Assembly: GCA_004556875.1 (NCBI GenBank)
Contig: SFFP01000075.1
Coordinates: 1-7,947 of the forward strand
Length of the DNA: 7,947 nucleotides
Reading direction: 5' to 3'
From: Ruminococcus flavefaciens
Lineage (GTDB): Bacteria; Bacillota_A; Clostridia; Oscillospirales; Ruminococcaceae
Part shown: piece after piece, positions 5,474 to 7,947 of the stretch
How the letters are laid out: the number at the start of each line of letters is the position of its first letter
How positions within the stretch are numbered: position 1 is the first letter of the stretch
Made by a program: the position numbers and the translations under genes
The notes under the pieces: model-generated
The model's database searches: none
Told to the model about the DNA's origin: nothing
Seen by the model: only the letters and a program-made list of their open reading frames with translations

Positions 5474-5701
5474 ATGGCAAATGCAGCCGACAAAATGGCG
5501 GTCATGACCGAAAATCTCAGGGATATGGGCTTGGACGATGAAAACGTAGCGAAATGCCTGCAAATGGTCGAAAGTGGACAATATCAGGCACTTGACCGTT
5601 TTCTGAAAAGCTATCGGCAGTCGCTCCTTGACAGCGTTCACAAGTATAACGACCGCATCGACTGCCTTGACTACTTCACCCACACGATGAAACGATCATG
5701 A
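5474..5701 (+). CDS. Small helical protein of unknown function, 75 residues
   Basis: The start is ATG 5474, chosen because GGAGGTG (5461-5467) sits in front of it and the promoter is immediately upstream; the same frame is open further back to 5276 but that extension overlaps lysR and its promoter. The protein has no signal peptide and no membrane segment. It reads MTENLRDMGLDDENVAKCL, then a hinge, then KSYRQSLLDSVHKYNDRIDC and LDYFTHTMKR, which predicts three or four amphipathic helices; the C-terminal half resembles the dimerising helices found at the end of small regulators, and the LDYF motif ending is common in small clostridial proteins I have only seen as hypothetical. It is the first gene of the operon, 49 bases before the hydrolase gene. 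It could be a chaperone-like or regulatory partner; no function is assigned. Confidence 0.82.
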   Translation: MANAADKMAVMTENLRDMGLDDENVAKCLQMVESGQYQALDRFLKSYRQSLLDSVHKYNDRIDCLDYFTHTMKRS

Positions 5702-5709
5702 TCATATCA

Positions 5710-5743
5710 GTAAAGCTTTACGTATCACATTACTTAGAAGGAG
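5710..5743 (+). promoter_or_regulatory. Intercistronic palindrome and RBS before hydrolase gene
   Basis: A perfect 12-base palindrome GTAAAGCTTTAC (5710-5721) lies in the short gap, followed by the Shine-Dalgarno AGAAGGAG (5736-5743) 7 bases before the ATG at 5751. The palindrome could be a protein site or a small RNA fold; the RBS fixes the start of the lipoprotein form. Confidence 0.5.
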
Positions 5744-5750
5744 TATTATT

Positions 5751-6938
5751 ATGAAACAAAAAAAGATCAGATTGGCGGCTATAATGATCTGCCTATGTAC
5801 TGCATTACTTACTGGATGCGGCAATTCTCAGAACAATTCTACACAGAATAACGTTGATACACCTAAAAGCTCACAGACAGAAGCTGATCCAACCGAGCAG
5901 CTCAGCACTGATATGACAGAAAAAGGAGGAAATACAATGAATTTCATGGAAAATCTTACACTTACGCAGGAATGGGACAAGACTTTCCCGAAGTCTGACA
6001 AGGTTGACCATCAGAAGGTTACTTTCCACAATAGATATGGAATTACACTTGCGGCTGATATGTATACTCCGAAGAACTCCGACGGAAAATTAGCTGCTAT
6101 CGCAGTATGCGGACCTTTTGGCGCAGTCAAGGAACAGTGCAGCGGTCTTTACGCACAGACACTTGCAGAGCGTGGATTTCTGACCATTGCATTCGATCCG
6201 TCCTTTACGGGTGAAAGCGGAGGACAGCCGAGATACATGGCTTCTCCCGACATCAACACGGAAGACTTTATGGCAGCGGTGGACTTCCTCTCAGTACAGG
6301 AAAATTTTGATCCTGAACGCATTGGTATCCTTGGCATCTGCGGCTGGGGCGGTATGGCTCTCAATGCGGCAACACTGGATACCCGTATCAAGGCGACTGT
6401 TGCTTCGACCATGTACGATATGACAAGAGTGAATGCAAATGGCTACTTTGATGCCGATGACAGCGAGGAAAAGCGCTATGCCATGAAGCAGGCACTGAAT
6501 GCCCAGCGTATCAAGGATTATGCAAGCGGCGAGTATGAGCTTGGCGGCGGTGTTGTCGATCCTCTGCCCGAAGACGCACCGTATTTCGTAAAGGACTACC
6601 ACGCATACTACAAGACCGAAAGAGGCTATCACCCACGCTCGCTCAATTCCAACGGCGGCTGGAACAAGATCGGCTGTATGTCGTTCATCAATATGCCTAT
6701 CCTGCAATACAGCAATGAGATACGCTCCGCCGTTATGATAATGCACGGCGACAAGGCACATTCCTTCTACTTTGGAAAAGATGCTTATGAGAATATGATA
6801 AACGGAAACAAGTACACCGATAATAAACAGCTTCTTGTGATCGAAGGCGCTTCCCACACCGATCTCTACGACGGCGGAGAGAATCACGTTATTCCGTTTG
6901 ACAAGCTCGAAGCGTTCTACAACGAATATCTCAGATGA
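5751..6938 (+). CDS. Alpha/beta-hydrolase lipoprotein
   Basis: A 395-residue protein. Residues 1-23 are a lipoprotein signal (MKQKK, hydrophobic core, lipobox LLTGC with Cys23), followed by a polar Asn/Ser/Thr linker to residue 62. From residue 63 it is an alpha/beta hydrolase of the YcjY / dienelactone-hydrolase-like kind: VTFHNRYGITLAADMYTP (90-107), oxyanion region VCGPFGAVKEQ, FDPSFTGESGG (148-158), nucleophile elbow LGICGWGG (194-201), acid in MHGDKAHSF (Asp334), and catalytic His369 in EGASHTDLY. The elbow lacks the usual G-x-S-x-G, so the likely nucleophile is Cys197; alternatively the site is inactive. Esterase/lactonase-type hydrolysis is likely but the substrate is unknown. An excellent internal ribosome binding site (AAAAGGAGGA, 5921-5930) precedes ATG 5937 (Met63), exactly where the hydrolase domain begins, so a cytoplasmic form may also be made. 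It is second in the operon. Confidence 0.88.
   Translation: MKQKKIRLAAIMICLCTALLTGCGNSQNNSTQNNVDTPKSSQTEADPTEQLSTDMTEKGGNTMNFMENLTLTQEWDKTFPKSDKVDHQKVTFHNRYGITLAADMYTPKNSDGKLAAIAVCGPFGAVKEQCSGLYAQTLAERGFLTIAFDPSFTGESGGQPRYMASPDINTEDFMAAVDFLSVQENFDPERIGILGICGWGGMALNAATLDTRIKATVASTMYDMTRVNANGYFDADDSEEKRYAMKQALNAQRIKDYASGEYELGGGVVDPLPEDAPYFVKDYHAYYKTERGYHPRSLNSNGGWNKIGCMSFINMPILQYSNEIRSAVMIMHGDKAHSFYFGKDAYENMINGNKYTDNKQLLVIEGASHTDLYDGGENHVIPFDKLEAFYNEYLR
5921..5939 (+). promoter_or_regulatory. Internal Shine-Dalgarno and ATG inside hydrolase gene
   Basis: AAAAGGAGGA (5921-5930) lies 6 bases before ATG 5937-5939, in frame with the hydrolase. It is a better ribosome site than the one at the annotated start and marks the boundary between the lipoprotein linker and the enzyme domain. 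It fits either a second start or a relic of the unfused gene. Confidence 0.65.
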
Positions 6939-6948
6939 CCATCTGAGA
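6929..6948 (+). other. Hairpin over the hydrolase stop codon
   Basis: TCTCAGAT (6929-6936), GACC loop, ATCTGAGA (6941-6948): a perfect 8-bp stem that includes the end of the hydrolase gene and its TGA. No T-run follows, so it is not a terminator; it may mark a processing or stability point between the two lipoprotein genes. Confidence 0.5.
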
Positions 6949-6982
6949 GAAAGCGGCATTGCAAAGGCGGTGAGGAGAATTT

Positions 6983-7947
6983 ATGATTAAAGCAAGATTT
7001 TTAGCAGTTATTTCTTCTTTTCTGATGTTGACCGGGTGCGGCAGCTACTTAGAGGATAGTTCGGCTGTGACGGTGCAAAGTGAAAGCTCGTCTGTTATGA
7101 TGCAAAGCGACAGCAGCGTTTCATCTGCGGACTCTGACAAACAAGAGGTCACAACCGCCGAACAATATGAAGAAAAGGAAGCTAATGGTATGCAGATAGC
7201 TGTAGAAGATAAGCAATTCCCTGTAAATTTGGAAAGCAGCGATACCGTCACAGCTTTAACGGAAATGCTGCCCCTGACGCTTGATATGTCTGAGCTGAAC
7301 GGCAATGAGAAGTATTATTACCTTGATACATCTCTGCCTTCCTCGCCTGAAAAAGTCGGGCATATAAGCGAGGGTGATATAATGCTGTATGGTGATAACT
7401 GCCTTGTAGTATTCTATGAGAGCTTCGATACTCCATACAGCTATACAAAGATCGGTCATATATCAGATACTTCGGGACTTGCTGATGCACTCGGTAAAGA
7501 CGATGTGACCGTAACGTTTGAAATGAACGGCAGCCAAGATACCGAATACACCGTGCAGGATTTACGGAATCTCAATGATCTTCTTCTTGCGAAACCGACA
7601 GAAGAAGATTTGCGGGGAAAGCCTTACGATCTCGACAATGACGGGGTATGGAGCGTTTTTGACCTTTGCCTGATGAAACGAAGGATATTGGAGCAGCGTA
7701 ATATGACAACAGAATTTGATTTTGAAAACAAGACTGTACTGCTCAACAGCGGCTATGAAATGCCCATTCTTGGACTTGGTACATGGACACAGGACGATGA
7801 TACTGCGGAAAGCTCTGTTTATGAAGCACTTAAAGACGGTTATCGGCTTATCGACACGGCGCAGTATTACGGTAATGAAGCAGGTGTTGGCAAGGGCATT
7901 CAGAGGGCGATCGATGATGGTATCGTCACCCGTGAGGAGGTATTTGT
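6983..7947 (+). CDS. Lipoprotein: cyclophilin-like + dockerin + aldo/keto reductase fusion (3' partial)
   Basis: The frame is open from ATG 6983 (GAGGAG at 6972-6977, 44 bases after the hydrolase stop) to the window edge, 321 codons seen. Residues 1-19 are a lipoprotein signal (LMLTGC, Cys19); 20-69 a Ser-rich acidic linker. Residues 70-180 are a cyclophilin-like-fold domain of the small bacterial type (LPLTLDMSELNGNEKYYYL, then GDIMLYGDNCLVVFYESF and YSYTKIGHI). Residues 188-237 are a dockerin: a first motif with a degenerate calcium loop (TVQDLRNLNDLLLAKP) and an intact second one with D216, D218, D220 and D227 ending VFDLCLMKRRIL. From residue 241 it is an aldo/keto reductase: MPILGLGTWTQ, and YRLIDTAQYYGNEAGVG with catalytic Asp291 and Tyr296; the Lys and His of the tetrad lie beyond the edge. 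The reductase normally uses NAD(P)H inside the cell, so an exported, dockerin-bearing form is odd. An SD-like GGAG precedes Met241. Domain calls are firm; the meaning of the fusion is open. Confidence 0.88.
   Translation, partial: MIKARFLAVISSFLMLTGCGSYLEDSSAVTVQSESSSVMMQSDSSVSSADSDKQEVTTAEQYEEKEANGMQIAVEDKQFPVNLESSDTVTALTEMLPLTLDMSELNGNEKYYYLDTSLPSSPEKVGHISEGDIMLYGDNCLVVFYESFDTPYSYTKIGHISDTSGLADALGKDDVTVTFEMNGSQDTEYTVQDLRNLNDLLLAKPTEEDLRGKPYDLDNDGVWSVFDLCLMKRRILEQRNMTTEFDFENKTVLLNSGYEMPILGLGTWTQDDDTAESSVYEALKDGYRLIDTAQYYGNEAGVGKGIQRAIDDGIVTREEVF
7691..7705 (+). promoter_or_regulatory. Possible internal start of the aldo/keto reductase domain
   Basis: GGAG (7690-7693 region) lies about 9 bases before ATG 7703-7705 (Met241), the first residue of the reductase domain. 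Weaker than the internal site in the hydrolase gene, but placed at the equivalent domain boundary. Confidence 0.4.

Noticed and set aside
6291..6959. A 222-codon minus-strand frame across the hydrolase gene
   Set aside because: Antisense to a well-supported alpha/beta hydrolase, no ribosome binding site and no recognisable protein.

Overview
The window looks like a Ruminococcus-type cellulosomal Firmicute (R. flavefaciens / champanellensis / albus neighbourhood). The support is direct: two dockerin-like modules, one of them the long R. flavefaciens-style type with the GDANCDG...LANPNKYG...NGT signature, a Thr-rich linker, strong AGGAGG-type ribosome binding sites and consensus SigA promoters. 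The species itself cannot be fixed from the sequence.

Layout. (1) 1-631, minus strand: decayed end of a type I restriction HsdR subunit, with the recognisable C-terminal helical domain broken by a stop/frameshift near 380-404 and unrecognised debris upstream of it. (2) 632-1042: no gene, then a near-perfect extended -10 promoter (916-944) and a structured leader. (3) 1043-3757, plus: a 904-residue Sec-exported protein made of an unknown N-terminal region, RTX-like glycine/aspartate repeats alternating with three haemolysin-calcium-binding-related modules, a Thr-rich linker and a C-terminal type I dockerin. (4) 3758-4457: about 700 bases without a clear gene, holding the 3' end of a tRNA (probably Ser) without the rest of the tRNA, a strong terminator, repeated TTCACACG motifs and two more hairpins. 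This looks like an integration junction of a mobile element. (5) 4458-5333, minus: a LysR regulator. (6) 5334-5473: divergent regulatory region in which the LysR gene's own consensus promoter sits on a 9-bp inverted repeat about 67 bp upstream of the opposing promoter's start. (7) 5474 to the right edge, plus: an operon of a 75-residue unknown protein, an alpha/beta-hydrolase lipoprotein, and a lipoprotein that fuses a cyclophilin-like domain, a half-degenerate dockerin and an aldo/keto reductase (cut by the window edge).

How the parts fit. The LysR protein very probably represses itself and controls the operon from the shared operator. The domains encoded by the operon (small helical protein, alpha/beta hydrolase, cyclophilin-like, aldo/keto reductase) are, from general knowledge, familiar as separate cytoplasmic proteins near LysR genes in clostridia. 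Here the hydrolase and the reductase carry lipoprotein signals, low-complexity linkers and in one case a dockerin, while good Shine-Dalgarno sites survive just in front of the old domain starts. The most interesting reading is that a cytoplasmic detoxification/redox cassette has been joined to secretion and cellulosome modules, perhaps giving both a surface form and a cytoplasmic form of each enzyme. That is inference; the fusions and internal start sites themselves are visible in the sequence.
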